Source: Streptomyces sp. CCM_MD2014
Lineage (GTDB): Bacteria; Actinomycetota; Actinomycetes; Streptomycetales; Streptomycetaceae
NCBI RefSeq assembly: GCF_000772045.1
Contig: NZ_CP009754.1
Location: forward strand, 2,914,001 to 2,978,000
Reading direction: 5' to 3'
Length of the DNA stretch: 64,000 nucleotides
The notes under the pieces are model-generated. The model did no database searches. It saw only the letters and a list, made by a program, of their open reading frames with translations, and was not told the DNA's origin. Below are positions 44,288 to 53,579 of this stretch, in pieces. Numbering within the stretch: position 1 is the stretch's first letter; each line of letters starts with the position of its first letter. The position numbers and the translations under genes were made by a program.

Positions 44288-45445
44288 GTGTCAGGAAGGC
44301 TTACGCGTCTGGCGTGTACGGCGGCACTCGCGGCCGGGATCGTCCTCGCGCCCGTGTCCGCCGCCGCCGAACCGGCACCCGCGACGACCGACGACCGCAC
44401 CGTGGCGGACCTGCTGACGGACCTTCAGCGGCTGTACCGGGAGGCGGAGCGGGCCACCGAGACCTACAACGGCACCGAGGAGCGGCTGCGGAAGCAGCGT
44501 GCCGAGGTGCGGCGGCTGGACGCCGAGCTGGCGCGGGCCCGCACGTCCCTGCACGACAGCCGCGGCGCGGCCGGGCGGCTGGCCCGGCAGCAGTACCAGA
44601 ACCGCAGCGACCTCTCCCCCTACCTGCGGCTGCTGCTGGCCCGCGACCCGCAGCACGCGATCGACCAGGGTCGTGTGATCGGCCGGCTGGCCCGGGAGCG
44701 GGTCGAGACGGTGGGCCGCCTGGCGGGCGACGAGAAGAAGGCCGAGGAGCTGGCCCGGCGCTCGCGCGAGGCGCTGGCCCGGCAGGCCTCCCTCGCCGAA
44801 CGCCAGGCGAAGGAACGGGACGGCGTGCGCGACCGTCTGCGCGCCGTCGAGGAGCTGCTCGCCTCGCTCACCCCCGAGCAGCTGGCCGCGCTGGCGGAGC
44901 TGGAGAAGAGCGGGATCGCCGAGCAGCAGGAGCGCTTCCTGGCGTCCGGCGCGCTCGGCGACGACGCCAAACCGTCCGCCGAGGGCGACCGGGCGGTGCG
45001 CTTCGCGGTGGAGCAGCTCGGCAAGCCGTACGAGTGGGGCGCCGAGGGCCCGGCGTCGTACGACTGCTCCGGGCTGACCTCGGTGGCCTGGGAGCGGGCC
45101 GGGACCCCGATCCCGCGGACCAGCCAGGAGCAGTGGGCGCGGCTGGAGCACGTGCCGCTGGACCGGCTGCGCCCCGGTGACCTGGTCGTGTACTTCCCGG
45201 AGGCCACCCACGTGGCGCTGTACCTCGGCGACGGCATGGTCGTCCAGGCACCCCGACCCGGCGCCGAGGTCAAGGTGTCGCCGATCGCCGCCAACCCGGT
45301 GCTCGGCGCCGTACGCCCCGACCCCGGCGAAGAGCCCGTACGGCGCTACACGCCACCGAGGCTCCCCGCGGGGGCGGCGGACGGGTCGGACGAGGGGTAC
45401 GCGGCCGCTTACGCTCCCGCGGCGCCCGAGACCTCGGCCAGGTAG
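44288..45445 (+). CDS. NlpC/P60 peptidoglycan hydrolase with N-terminal coiled coil
   Basis: This 385-residue secreted wall hydrolase has a signal peptide (LACTAALAAGIVLAPVSAAA). A long coiled coil spans about residues 38-210. A C-terminal NlpC/P60 peptidase follows, with catalytic Cys in YDCSGLTSVAW and His in ATHVALYLGDG. Such enzymes cleave stem peptides and are kept inactive by the coiled coil until needed. GTG 44288 lies behind GGGAGGTGAT. Its last 37 bases overlap the end of the convergent flavoprotein gene. Confidence 0.88.
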   Translation: MSGRLTRLACTAALAAGIVLAPVSAAAEPAPATTDDRTVADLLTDLQRLYREAERATETYNGTEERLRKQRAEVRRLDAELARARTSLHDSRGAAGRLARQQYQNRSDLSPYLRLLLARDPQHAIDQGRVIGRLARERVETVGRLAGDEKKAEELARRSREALARQASLAERQAKERDGVRDRLRAVEELLASLTPEQLAALAELEKSGIAEQQERFLASGALGDDAKPSAEGDRAVRFAVEQLGKPYEWGAEGPASYDCSGLTSVAWERAGTPIPRTSQEQWARLEHVPLDRLRPGDLVVYFPEATHVALYLGDGMVVQAPRPGAEVKVSPIAANPVLGAVRPDPGEEPVRRYTPPRLPAGAADGSDEGYAAAYAPAAPETSAR

Positions 45446-46671
45446 CCCTCGGTCTTCGCCGGGTCGTAGAAGAAGTTCTCGAAGTCCGACGGGTCGTTGA
45501 AGCCGTTGGCGAAGCGGTCGGCGATGGGCTGGAGCTGCGTCGCCGCGCCGAACAGGTTGAGGATGTGCTCCGGCGGCGGGGCCAGCATGGTGTTGGTCCA
45601 CTTGGTGACGTGCTGGGCGGTCTCCCAGTAGCGGTCGAACGTCTGCTGCATCCAGGCCTCGTCGAACTCCTTGTCCCCGTGCTCGATGATCGACGCGAGG
45701 TAGGAGGCGGCACACTTGGAGGCGGAGTTGGAGCCCTGGCCGGTGATCGGGTCGTTGGCGACGACCACGTCGGCGACACCGAGGACCGCGCCGCCGCCGG
45801 GGAGGCGGCCGACGGGGTTGCGGACGGTCGGGGCGTAGCGGCCGGCGAGGGTGCCGCCGGCGTCGGTCAGTTCGACCTTGGTGGCCCGCGCGTACTCCCA
45901 GGGGAGGAACTTCTCCATGAGTTCCAGGGTCAGGGAGAGGTGCTCCGAGGGGTCCTTGACGTCCTTGAAGGCGTCGAGCGGGCCGCCGGGTATGCCCTCC
46001 CAGAACAGGATGTCGGCGCGGCCCGAGGTGGTGAACGTCGGCATGATGAACATCTCGCCGACGCCGGGCACCAGGTTGCAGCGCACGGCCTCCGTGTCCG
46101 GGTGCTCGGGGCGCGGGCCCATCCCGTGGACGTAGGCGACGGCGAGGGCGCGCTGCGGCTCGCTGTACGGGGAGCGGGAGGCGTCGCGGCCGAACATCTG
46201 GACCAGCTCGCCCTTGCCCGCGGAGACCAGGACGAGGTCGTAGGCGCGGGAGAAGTAGTCGAGGTCGCCGACGGCCGCGCCGTGGATGACCAGCTGGCCG
46301 CCGCGCTGCGCGAAGGTCTCCATCCAGCCGGCCATCTTCACCCGCTGGTCGACCGACTGCGCGAAGCCGTCGAGCCGGCCCAGCCAGTCGATCGCGCGCT
46401 GCGAGGGACCCGGATCGAAGGAGCCGGGGGCCGCCACCGAGACGCCGAGCCCCTCGATCTTCGGGGCCTGGGACTCCCAGAAGTTCAGCTGGAGATCGCG
46501 CTCGTGCTGGAGCGCCGTGTGGAACATGCACTGCGTCGACATGACCCGGCCGGTGCGGATCTCGTCCGCGGTCCGGTTGGACATCAGGGTGACCTCGTAG
46601 CCGTGCGACTGCAGGCCGAGGGCGAGCTGGAGACCGGACTGGCCGGCTCCGACGACGAGTATCTTCCGCAT
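45409..46671 (-). CDS. Styrene/indole-monooxygenase-like flavoprotein
   Basis: This FAD monooxygenase-like protein has 420 residues. The Rossmann motif is at the start (MRKILVVGAGQSGLQLALGL). The StyA-like features DADxxR/SMOA-type ADILFWEGIPGGPLDAF and NDPITGQGSNSASKCAASYL follow. StyA-type enzymes epoxidise styrene or indole and need a separate flavin reductase, which is not nearby. The gene follows cvnD by only 31 bases in the same direction, in the place where many conservons have a cytochrome P450 (cvnE). It may be an oxidase effector of the conservon. ATG 46671 was chosen for the Rossmann start. Confidence 0.82.
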   Translation of the reverse strand: MRKILVVGAGQSGLQLALGLQSHGYEVTLMSNRTADEIRTGRVMSTQCMFHTALQHERDLQLNFWESQAPKIEGLGVSVAAPGSFDPGPSQRAIDWLGRLDGFAQSVDQRVKMAGWMETFAQRGGQLVIHGAAVGDLDYFSRAYDLVLVSAGKGELVQMFGRDASRSPYSEPQRALAVAYVHGMGPRPEHPDTEAVRCNLVPGVGEMFIMPTFTTSGRADILFWEGIPGGPLDAFKDVKDPSEHLSLTLELMEKFLPWEYARATKVELTDAGGTLAGRYAPTVRNPVGRLPGGGAVLGVADVVVANDPITGQGSNSASKCAASYLASIIEHGDKEFDEAWMQQTFDRYWETAQHVTKWTNTMLAPPPEHILNLFGAATQLQPIADRFANGFNDPSDFENFFYDPAKTEGYLAEVSGAAGA

Positions 46672-46702
46672 GCGGTTCTTCCGCCTCCTACTCGGGGTTC
46701 GT

Positions 46703-47344
46703 CTACTCGGGTGTTTCGTCGAGCGCGTGGCCCACGAGGGACAGAAGGGTCTCGATGACCGAGATCCGGCGGCGCGCATCCATGATCATTACAGGTACGT
46801 GCGCCGGGATCGTCAACGCCTCCCGCACGTCCTCCGCCTCGAACAGCTCACTGCCGTCGAAGTGGTTGACCGCGACGACGTACGGCAGTCCGCAGCTCTC
46901 GAAGTAGTCGAGGGCCGGCCAGCAGTCCTTCAGACGCCGGGTGTCGGCCAGCACGACGGCGCCGATCGCGCCGCGCACCAGGTCGTCCCACATGAACCAG
47001 AACCGCTGCTGGCCCGGGGTGCCGAACAGGTAGAGCACCAGGTCGTCGTCGAGCGTGATGCGGCCGAAGTCCATGGCCACGGTGGTGGTGAGCTTGCCCG
47101 GGGTGGCGGTGAGGTCGTCGGTCTCCTCGCTCGCCTCGGTCATCAGCGCCTCCGTCTGCAGGGGCGTGATCTCCGAGACGGCGGTGACCAGCGTGGTCTT
47201 GCCCACGCCGAACCCTCCCGCGACGACGATCTTCGTGGCGACCGGAGCGCGGGTGGGATCCGTCTGCCAGGGCTGCACGGGCCCGTCGGTGTCGACGAGC
47301 GGGGGGACGCCGAACGCGGCGGCGTCAGAGACGACGGAGTCCAC
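46703..47344 (-). CDS. cvnD: Conservon GTPase CvnD
   Basis: This small Ras/Arf-like GTPase has 213 residues. The P-loop GGFGVGKTTLV and the switch motif LFGTPGQQRFWFMWDDLVRG are present, with NHFD as the base-recognition motif. In the conservon model it is the output switch of a membrane complex sensed by CvnA. GTG 47344 overlaps the end of cvnC by 20 bases. A monooxygenase gene follows directly. Confidence 0.93.
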   Translation of the reverse strand: MDSVVSDAAAFGVPPLVDTDGPVQPWQTDPTRAPVATKIVVAGGFGVGKTTLVTAVSEITPLQTEALMTEASEETDDLTATPGKLTTTVAMDFGRITLDDDLVLYLFGTPGQQRFWFMWDDLVRGAIGAVVLADTRRLKDCWPALDYFESCGLPYVVAVNHFDGSELFEAEDVREALTIPAHVPVMIMDARRRISVIETLLSLVGHALDETPE

Positions 47345-47777
47345 TGAGCACCCTTTCGAGCAGAGCGCGGTCCGGGCGGCCCGTGCCGTGGCCGGTCCCG
47401 GTGCCGTACACACGGATCTTTCCCTGGTCCGCCAGGTCGCTGATGAGGACGCGGACCACGCCGAGCGGCATCTTCAGCAGCGCGGCGATCTCGGCCACCG
47501 TACGCATGCGGCGGCACAGTTCGACGATGGCCCGCATCTCCGGCATCACGCGGGAGGTGAGGCCGCCGTTGGTCAGTTCCTTGCGCTCCTCGGCGGCTTC
47601 GAGCGCGGCGGTGCCGGCCGTGGCGCCGACGAACGTCTCGACGAGCAGGACGTGGCCGAAGCGGGTGCGGCCGCCGGTGAGCGAGTAGGGGCGTACGCGG
47701 GCGGGTTTGCGATCGGCGCCGCGCACGGGGAGGCTGCCCCGGCCGTTCTTGCCGGGTTTTCCGGGACTGCTGCTCAT
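47325..47777 (-). CDS. cvnC: Conservon protein CvnC (DUF742)
   Basis: This 150-residue protein has a DUF742 winged-helix-like domain: VRPYSLTGGRTR, then IVELCRRMRTVAEIAALLKM and GVVRVLISDLADQGKIRVY. It is a helper that bridges the roadblock protein and the GTPase in conservon complexes. ATG 47777 overlaps the cvnB stop as ATGA. The C-terminus is the usual RALLERVLSGLR helix. Confidence 0.93.
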   Translation of the reverse strand: MSSSPGKPGKNGRGSLPVRGADRKPARVRPYSLTGGRTRFGHVLLVETFVGATAGTAALEAAEERKELTNGGLTSRVMPEMRAIVELCRRMRTVAEIAALLKMPLGVVRVLISDLADQGKIRVYGTGTGHGTGRPDRALLERVLSGLRRL

Positions 47778-48295
47778 CGGGCGCTCCCCGTCGGCTCGGA
47801 CGACTCGGACGACTCGGACTCCAGGGACTTGCGCAGTTCGCTGCGGAGTTCGGGGGTCAGGACGTGGCCGGCGCGGCCGACGAAGAGCGCCATGTGGTAC
47901 GCGACGACGCTCATGTCGCACTCCGCGGAGCCGTGCACGCCGAGCAGCGAGCCGTCGCTGATCGACATGACGAACAGGCTGCCCTCGTCCATGGCGACCA
48001 TCGTGTGCTTCACCGTGCCGAAGTCCATCAGCCGGGCGGCGCCGACGGTCAGGCTGCCCACGCCGGAGACGACGGTGGCGAGGTCGGCGGCGGAGCCCCG
48101 CGGTCCCGAGCGGGTGGTCTCGCGGGCCTGCCTGGCCTCCTCGTTGCGGCCGGGGTCGGAGGACAGGAGCAGGAGCCCGTCGGAGGAGACGACGGCGACC
48201 GACCGGATGCCGGGCACCTCCTCGACGAGGTTGGTCAGCAGCCAGTGGAGATTGCGGGCTTCACTGCTCAGTCCGAAGGTACTGGGCGCGGTCAA
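47774..48295 (-). CDS. cvnB: Conservon roadblock/LC7 protein CvnB
   Basis: This 173-residue roadblock/LC7 protein (NLVEEVPGIRSVAVVSSDGL, then MDEGSLFVMSISDGSLLGV) is thought to regulate the GTPase. It starts at TTG 48295, which overlaps the TGA of cvnA and follows GAGGAGG by seven bases; no ATG fits. A Ser/Glu tail (ESESSESSEP) is unusual and might be phosphorylated. Confidence 0.92.
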   Translation of the reverse strand: MTAPSTFGLSSEARNLHWLLTNLVEEVPGIRSVAVVSSDGLLLLSSDPGRNEEARQARETTRSGPRGSAADLATVVSGVGSLTVGAARLMDFGTVKHTMVAMDEGSLFVMSISDGSLLGVHGSAECDMSVVAYHMALFVGRAGHVLTPELRSELRKSLESESSESSEPTGSAR

Positions 48296-51200
48296 CTGCT
48301 TGCCTCCTCGACAGTGCCCCCCGTGGTTTCTTCGGTTGTGTCCGCCGCGGCGTCCGGCACTCGGTTCTGTCCGGTGCGATCGGCGATCTCCGCCTCGACG
48401 TCCCGGCGGCCGGCCTCCGCCCCCCGGCGGAATCCGCCCAGGCGCCGGCGGAGCGCGTCGGCGTCGACGGAACCCGACGTGCGCGGGCGCGGCACCGCGG
48501 CGGGGGTGGTGAGTTTCGGGGTCCGCTTGGGCAGGCCCTTGTCGGTGACGGGGTCGGCGTGCGGTTCGGGCCGGCGGGGCTCCGGTTCGGGGGCGGCCGC
48601 GTCCGGTGCGTCCGGGGTGGCCGATCCGTCCGGGGTGGCCGGTCCGTCCCCGATGCCCAGCCCGTCCGAGGTGTCCGGCGCGTCCGGCGTTCGAGCCGCG
48701 GCTTCGTCCGGTGTGCGGTCGTGGGCGTCGGGGCCGATGGCGAACGGGTCGCGGCCGGGCTCCGGCCGCGTCTCCGGCTCCGCGAGGGCCGGGAGGAAGA
48801 GCGCCATCGTGGCGTCGTCGGGGAGATCGCTGCCGGGGGCGGCCCCGGTCGCCGGGAGTGCCGCCTCCCGCCCGGGCTGCGCCGGGGCGTCCCCGTCGGC
48901 GGACCCCGGGGCCGAGGTCTCGCGTCCGTGGCGCTCCCGGGTCGCGGTGTCCGGACCGGCGGCCGGCCGGCTCGCGGCCTCCTCGTGCGCGGACTCCGGG
49001 CCGGGATCCGCCTGGCTCGGGGCCTGCCCGCTCGTCGTTGCCGAGTCCGCGGCCTCCCGGCTCCGGGACTCGGGGCGCTCCGGCCCCGGTCCGGCGGCGC
49101 CGGGCGCGGGCGCGTCCGAGTCGGGTTCCGTGTGCGGCGTGTCCGGGACCGGTTCGCCGGAGGACGCGTCCGTGTCCACCCCGGCACGGCGTACGGCCGC
49201 CTCCGCCGAGGCCACCAACGGGTCGGTGCCGGGTTGCGCGTCGGGACCGGCGTCCTTCGGGGCGTCCGGGTCCGCCTGTTCCGACTTCTCCGCCCGCCCG
49301 TGCAGGACGTTGGAGTTGGCCTCCGCGTCGGCGCCGGGCAGGGTGAAGGAGCCGGTGCCGTCGGAGACCGGCACGGTCGGGGCCAGCGCGGCCGGCGGGG
49401 CCGCCGCGAGCAGGGGGGCCGGGAGCACGACGACGGCCGCGACCCCGCCCTGCTTCTGCTCCCGCAGCCGTACCCGCGCCCCGTGCCGGTGGGCGAGCCG
49501 GGCGACGACGTAGAGGCCGAGACCGAGACCGTCCTCGCCCTCCTCGCCCTCCCGCTCGTACGGCGCCTCCGGGTCGAAGTCGGTGAGGCGGGCGTTGAGC
49601 CGCTGGAGGCGTTCGGTGGCCATGCCGATGCCCTCGTCCTGGACGGAGAGCATCACCTCGCCGTTCTCCAGCAGCCATCCGGAGACCTCGACGGGCAGGT
49701 CCGGCGGCGAGAAGGAGGTGGCGTTCTCCAGGAGCTCGGCGAGCAGGTGGGAGAGGTCGTCGGCGGCGAAACCGGCCACGTGGGCGTGCGGCGGCAGCGC
49801 GGCGATGCGTACCCGCTCGTACCGCTCGATCTCGCTGACCGCGGCCCGGACCACGTCGACCAGCGGCACCGGCGTGGCGCTGTGCTGGACGTGCTCGGTG
49901 CCGGCCAGGACCAGGAGGTTCTCGCTGTGCCGGCGCATGACCGTGGCGAAGTGGTCGAGCTTGAACAGGGTGGCGAGCCGGTCCGGGTCCTGCTCGCGCT
50001 CCTCCAGGCTCTCGATGACCGCGAGTTGGCGCTCGACCAGGCCGAGGGTGCGCAGCGCGAGGTTGACGAAGGTGGAGCCGATGCTCTTGCGCACCACCTC
50101 CAGCCGGGCGGCGGACTCGGCGAGTTCGGCGCGCAGTTCCTCGCGGGCGTCGGCCATCTTCTGCCGCTGGCCGACCAGGTGCTTGCGGTCGGACTCCAGC
50201 GTGGCGACCCGCCCCGCGAGCGTGGCGGCGTGCGCGTGCAGGGCGTTGACCGAGCGGACGACCTGGGCGAACTCGTCGTTGCGGCCGGTGAAGGCGACCG
50301 GCTCCTCGGCCGTCGGGTCCTCCGCGCCGGCGAGCCGGGCCGAGCCGCGGCGCAGGACCGACAGCGGGCGGGTGAGGGTGCGGGCCAGGGCGGTGGCGAT
50401 GCCGACCGCGAGCAGGATCAGGGCGCCGAGGACGGCGATCCGGATCTCCAGCGCGGTGACGTCGTCGTCGCGCAGCTGCTCCAGGGCCTTGACGCGCTTC
50501 TCGTACAGGGCGGCCTCGGCGCCGCGCATCGCGTCGACGCGGGCGGAGAGCGCGGCGTTCAGCCGCTTGGTGCTGGTGCGCAGGTCGCCGTCGGAGAGCG
50601 TCGGCTCGTCGGTGAGGCCGGCGAGGTACTTCTCGGCGGAGTTGACGTCGGGTCCGGCGACGGTCGCGTCGAAGCTGCTCCGCGCCTCCTTGGGGGCGCC
50701 CTCGCGGAAGTCGGCGAGGGCGGCGTCGGAGCGGACCCGGGCCTGCTGGGCGGCGGCGGAGAGCGCGTCGCGCTGTTCGGCGTCGGCGTCCGAGGTGGTC
50801 GACGTCTCGGTGGGCAGGCCGGTGATCGGGTCGATGACGGTCTGGGTGGTGCTGGGCACGCTCAGGGCCGCGAGCAGCAGTCCCCGGGTGGCGGCGGCCT
50901 GCTGGACTGCGGTGTCCAGTTCGGCGAGGGCGTAGGCGCCGGAGCCCGCGCGCGGCGGCATCTCCTCACCCAGCTTCTCGGCCAGGGCGTGGAGTTCGGT
51001 GATCGCCTCGGAGTACGCCTCGTGGGCTTCCAGGGCGGTGCTCTTGCCGGTGAGTGCGGCCCGGCGCAGCGCGGCGACGGCGTCGAGGTCCTCGCGCAGG
51101 GAGGCGGGCGTGTCGGGGTCGGCGCGCAGTTCCTCGACCTGGCGGTCGACGCGGGCGCTGCGCTGCTCGGAGGGCGCCTTGGACTCGGGGCGGCCGGCCG

Positions 51201-51543
51201 CGATGTACGGGGTGACCTCGTCGCGTTCGTCGGCGAGGGAGTGGGCGAGGGTGAGCGCGCCCTGGGTCTGCTCGGCGAGCGTCACCAGTTCCTGGGAGTC
51301 GTGCAGTTGGCCGGAGGCGGCCACGACCGACGGTGCTCCGGCCCCGGCGACGGCGGCTGCCACGACCGCCACCGCGACGATCAGGCGGTTGCGTACGTGG
51401 GTCGGGCGACCCTTGCCGACGGGGGCCTGCGGCGGCGGAGGGGTGGAGGTTCCGGCGGTGCCGGAGGTGTGCTCCGCGCTCCCCGCGGGGGCCGTCTGCT
51501 TGCCTGTGCGACGAGGCCGCGTCTTCTGCACCGGTGCTCGCAT
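48292..51543 (-). CDS. cvnA: Conservon sensor-kinase-like protein CvnA
   Basis: This membrane sensor of 1,083 residues has a first membrane segment (RLIVAVAVVAAAVAGAGA), a long extracellular nitrate-sensor-like helical region and a second segment (AVLGALILLAVGIATAL). HAMP and a histidine-kinase-type ATPase domain follow, with LLAELLENATSFSPP and DGLGLGLYVVARLAHRHG. It lacks a clear phosphoacceptor H box, as is typical for CvnA. The last 370 residues or so are low-complexity, rich in Pro, Asp, Glu and Ala. ATG 51543 was chosen; the upstream frame is non-coding-like. It heads the cvnABCD operon. Confidence 0.92.
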   Translation of the reverse strand: MRAPVQKTRPRRTGKQTAPAGSAEHTSGTAGTSTPPPPQAPVGKGRPTHVRNRLIVAVAVVAAAVAGAGAPSVVAASGQLHDSQELVTLAEQTQGALTLAHSLADERDEVTPYIAAGRPESKAPSEQRSARVDRQVEELRADPDTPASLREDLDAVAALRRAALTGKSTALEAHEAYSEAITELHALAEKLGEEMPPRAGSGAYALAELDTAVQQAAATRGLLLAALSVPSTTQTVIDPITGLPTETSTTSDADAEQRDALSAAAQQARVRSDAALADFREGAPKEARSSFDATVAGPDVNSAEKYLAGLTDEPTLSDGDLRTSTKRLNAALSARVDAMRGAEAALYEKRVKALEQLRDDDVTALEIRIAVLGALILLAVGIATALARTLTRPLSVLRRGSARLAGAEDPTAEEPVAFTGRNDEFAQVVRSVNALHAHAATLAGRVATLESDRKHLVGQRQKMADAREELRAELAESAARLEVVRKSIGSTFVNLALRTLGLVERQLAVIESLEEREQDPDRLATLFKLDHFATVMRRHSENLLVLAGTEHVQHSATPVPLVDVVRAAVSEIERYERVRIAALPPHAHVAGFAADDLSHLLAELLENATSFSPPDLPVEVSGWLLENGEVMLSVQDEGIGMATERLQRLNARLTDFDPEAPYEREGEEGEDGLGLGLYVVARLAHRHGARVRLREQKQGGVAAVVVLPAPLLAAAPPAALAPTVPVSDGTGSFTLPGADAEANSNVLHGRAEKSEQADPDAPKDAGPDAQPGTDPLVASAEAAVRRAGVDTDASSGEPVPDTPHTEPDSDAPAPGAAGPGPERPESRSREAADSATTSGQAPSQADPGPESAHEEAASRPAAGPDTATRERHGRETSAPGSADGDAPAQPGREAALPATGAAPGSDLPDDATMALFLPALAEPETRPEPGRDPFAIGPDAHDRTPDEAAARTPDAPDTSDGLGIGDGPATPDGSATPDAPDAAAPEPEPRRPEPHADPVTDKGLPKRTPKLTTPAAVPRPRTSGSVDADALRRRLGGFRRGAEAGRRDVEAEIADRTGQNRVPDAAADTTEETTGGTVEEASS

Positions 51544-51993
51544 TCCTGACTCGTGTACCCGTGGGCCCGGGTGGCGCTCCGTCAACTGGCCGGCCGGGGG
51601 CGCGGGCACCCTCCGCCGGACGTCGGCACGTTCCCCGGCCGGCAGCGCGTCGGGCGGGGAGACCGTGTGAGCGGGGCAGGCCCCCCACCGGTTCCCGACC
51701 CTCCCAGTGCCGGTGGGCGGTGAGCGCGCATCATCCGACCCGCCACCCGAAGGAGTGAACCCCGGAGGGGAGTTGGGGGGCAAGTTCCGCTGGCTCGTGC
51801 CGCACGGTCGCGCGGCGAGCCGGTTGGACGTCTGCGACGGGCGGTGGCACTATGTGCCGCCGCGTGCCGCCGGAGAATGGAATTCCCTCCCAAATCCGGC
51901 GCCTGACCTGCGTCGCCTCGCCGATTCCGGGAGAAGTCGAGGAAGGTGCCAGCCTTTGGCGAACGCTGTGAAGGGGTCGTGCAGACTGGCCGG
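51544..51993. other. Divergent intergenic region between cvnA and the phosphatase gene
   Basis: These 450 bases hold no supported gene. Promoters for both flanking genes should be here, but I cannot place hexamers with confidence. Composition around 51860-51920 is slightly lower in GC. Confidence 0.35.
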
Positions 51994-52785
51994 ATGCGTA
52001 CGGAACTCGTCTCGGAACCAGGCCTCGCCGACCGGCCCAACGAGGACTTCGCGAGCGTCGGACTACCGGCCTCGGGGCAAGGTGGTTCACTCGTCGTGCT
52101 GGACGGTGTGACCCCGCCGCGGACCGCGACGGGGTGTCTGCATTCCGTGCCCTGGTTCACGGCGCGCCTGGGTGGAGCGCTGACCGAACTGACCGTTTCA
52201 CTCCCGGATCTCCCCCTCGCCGACGCCCTGTCCCGCGCCCTCGCTCGTACCGCGGCGGCACACGCGGAAACCTGTGACCTTTCTCACCCGCGTACGCCGC
52301 AGGCGACCGTGGTCCTCGCCCGCTGGTCCCCGGCCGCGGTCGAGTACCTGGTCCTGTCCGACTCCGCCCTGCTCCTGGAGGCCCCCGACGGCACCCTCAC
52401 GGCCGTCCTGGACGACCGGCTGGCCCGGCTGCCCCGCTCGGCCCTGGCGACCGACGCGATGGTCGACGCCCGCCTGCGCAACAAGGAGGGCGGCTTCTTC
52501 ACGGCGGCGGCCGATCCCGGGGTGGCGGCGCGGGCCGTGACGGGGACGCTGCCGCGCGAGGGGGTGCGGTCGCTGGCGGCGCTGACGGACGGGGCCGCGC
52601 GGTGGGTGGACACGTTCGGGCAGGGCGACTGGGCGGACTGCCTGGCGCTGGTCCGCAAGCAGGGTGCGCAGGCGCTGGTGGACCGGGTGCGGGAGCTGGA
52701 GCGCGCGGACGCGGCCGGCGACCGGGCGTTCCTCGGGCGCGGCAAGACGCACGACGACGCGACGGTGGTCTACGCCGAGCTGTGA
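51994..52785 (+). CDS. PP2C-like protein phosphatase
   Basis: This 263-residue protein resembles PPM/PP2C-type serine/threonine phosphatases. RPNEDFASVG and GGSLVVLDGVTPPR fit the first metal-binding aspartates, SLAALTDGAARWVD the middle one and KTHDDATVVYAEL the end. The motifs are somewhat degenerate, so activity is likely but not certain. ATG 51994 was chosen. It diverges from cvnA and might counter a kinase that acts on the conservon, which is speculation. Confidence 0.75.
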   Translation: MRTELVSEPGLADRPNEDFASVGLPASGQGGSLVVLDGVTPPRTATGCLHSVPWFTARLGGALTELTVSLPDLPLADALSRALARTAAAHAETCDLSHPRTPQATVVLARWSPAAVEYLVLSDSALLLEAPDGTLTAVLDDRLARLPRSALATDAMVDARLRNKEGGFFTAAADPGVAARAVTGTLPREGVRSLAALTDGAARWVDTFGQGDWADCLALVRKQGAQALVDRVRELERADAAGDRAFLGRGKTHDDATVVYAEL

Positions 52786-52800
52786 GAGGGACGGAGCGCG

Positions 52801-52860
52801 CCGGTGCCACTTCTCCCTCCCCGGTTGAGGCCGGTGCTACTTCTCCATGCCGCGGTTGAG
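52801..52860. repeat. Tandem 30-bp duplication at the end of the MarR gene
   Basis: Positions 52801-52829 and 52831-52860 are near-identical (four differences including a one-base gap). The second copy holds the last codons and stop of the MarR gene; the first is an inert duplicate between convergent genes. Confidence 0.65.
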
Positions 52861-53271
52861 TTCGTGCAGCAGCCGGGCCAGTTCGGTCACCTCGCGCGGG
52901 TCCCAGTCGGCGAGCCGGCGGGCGTACCGGGCGCGGCGGGCCTCCCGGACCCGGCCGACCCGCTCCTGGCCCTCGGGGGTGAGTTTGACCAGCCAGGCCC
53001 GCCCGTCGGCGGGGTCGGGCTCGCGGGCGACGAGGCCGAGTTCCTCCAGGGCGCGCAGCTGGCGGGACATCGTGGCCTTGCCGACGCCGATGAAGGCGGC
53101 GAGGTCGGTGGCGCGCTGGCCGCCGCACTCACCGAGCCGGACCAGCAGGCCGTACGCCGACGACTCCAGGTCGGGGTGGACCTCCCGGGCCATCTCGCCC
53201 TGGTTGGCCCGGGCCCGTCGCAGCAGGACGGTCATCTCCCGCTCCAGGGCCAGGAACTCCGGTTGGTTCAC
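52837..53271 (-). CDS. MarR-family regulator
   Basis: This 144-residue winged-helix regulator shows the core DLAAFIGVGKATMSRQLRAL and the wing REPDPADGRAWLVKLTPEG. MarR proteins usually sense small phenolic or oxidising ligands and repress nearby genes. GTG 53271 is the likeliest start, but a longer version from an upstream GTG is possible. A 30-base duplication lies at its 3' end. The divergent lysozyme gene is a possible target. Confidence 0.88.
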   Translation of the reverse strand: MNQPEFLALEREMTVLLRRARANQGEMAREVHPDLESSAYGLLVRLGECGGQRATDLAAFIGVGKATMSRQLRALEELGLVAREPDPADGRAWLVKLTPEGQERVGRVREARRARYARRLADWDPREVTELARLLHELNRGMEK

Positions 53272-53579
53272 ACCACTGCCGGACAGGTGGGATTCAGCTC
53301 CGCGACCGCCGCCGTTCCCGTCTTCGTGCACGTCAGCCCCTGCCTCGATTTTCCGGTCCTGAAAGTTTCCGCCACCGGCCGCCATCGCCGCAGCTCGCCA
53401 AGTATTTCGCAGGCTTAGACCAACGGCGGCTCCCGGTCCTCTTCCACCCGCCGTTTCTACGTGCGTAGAGTCTTCACCGGACCTCCGGATGGCATGCGCA
53501 CGCCAGTCCCGTGCCCTCCAGGGGTTCTCCCCACTCGCGCATCCCCCACCGAGCACCACCGAGCCATCGGAGGCACGTC

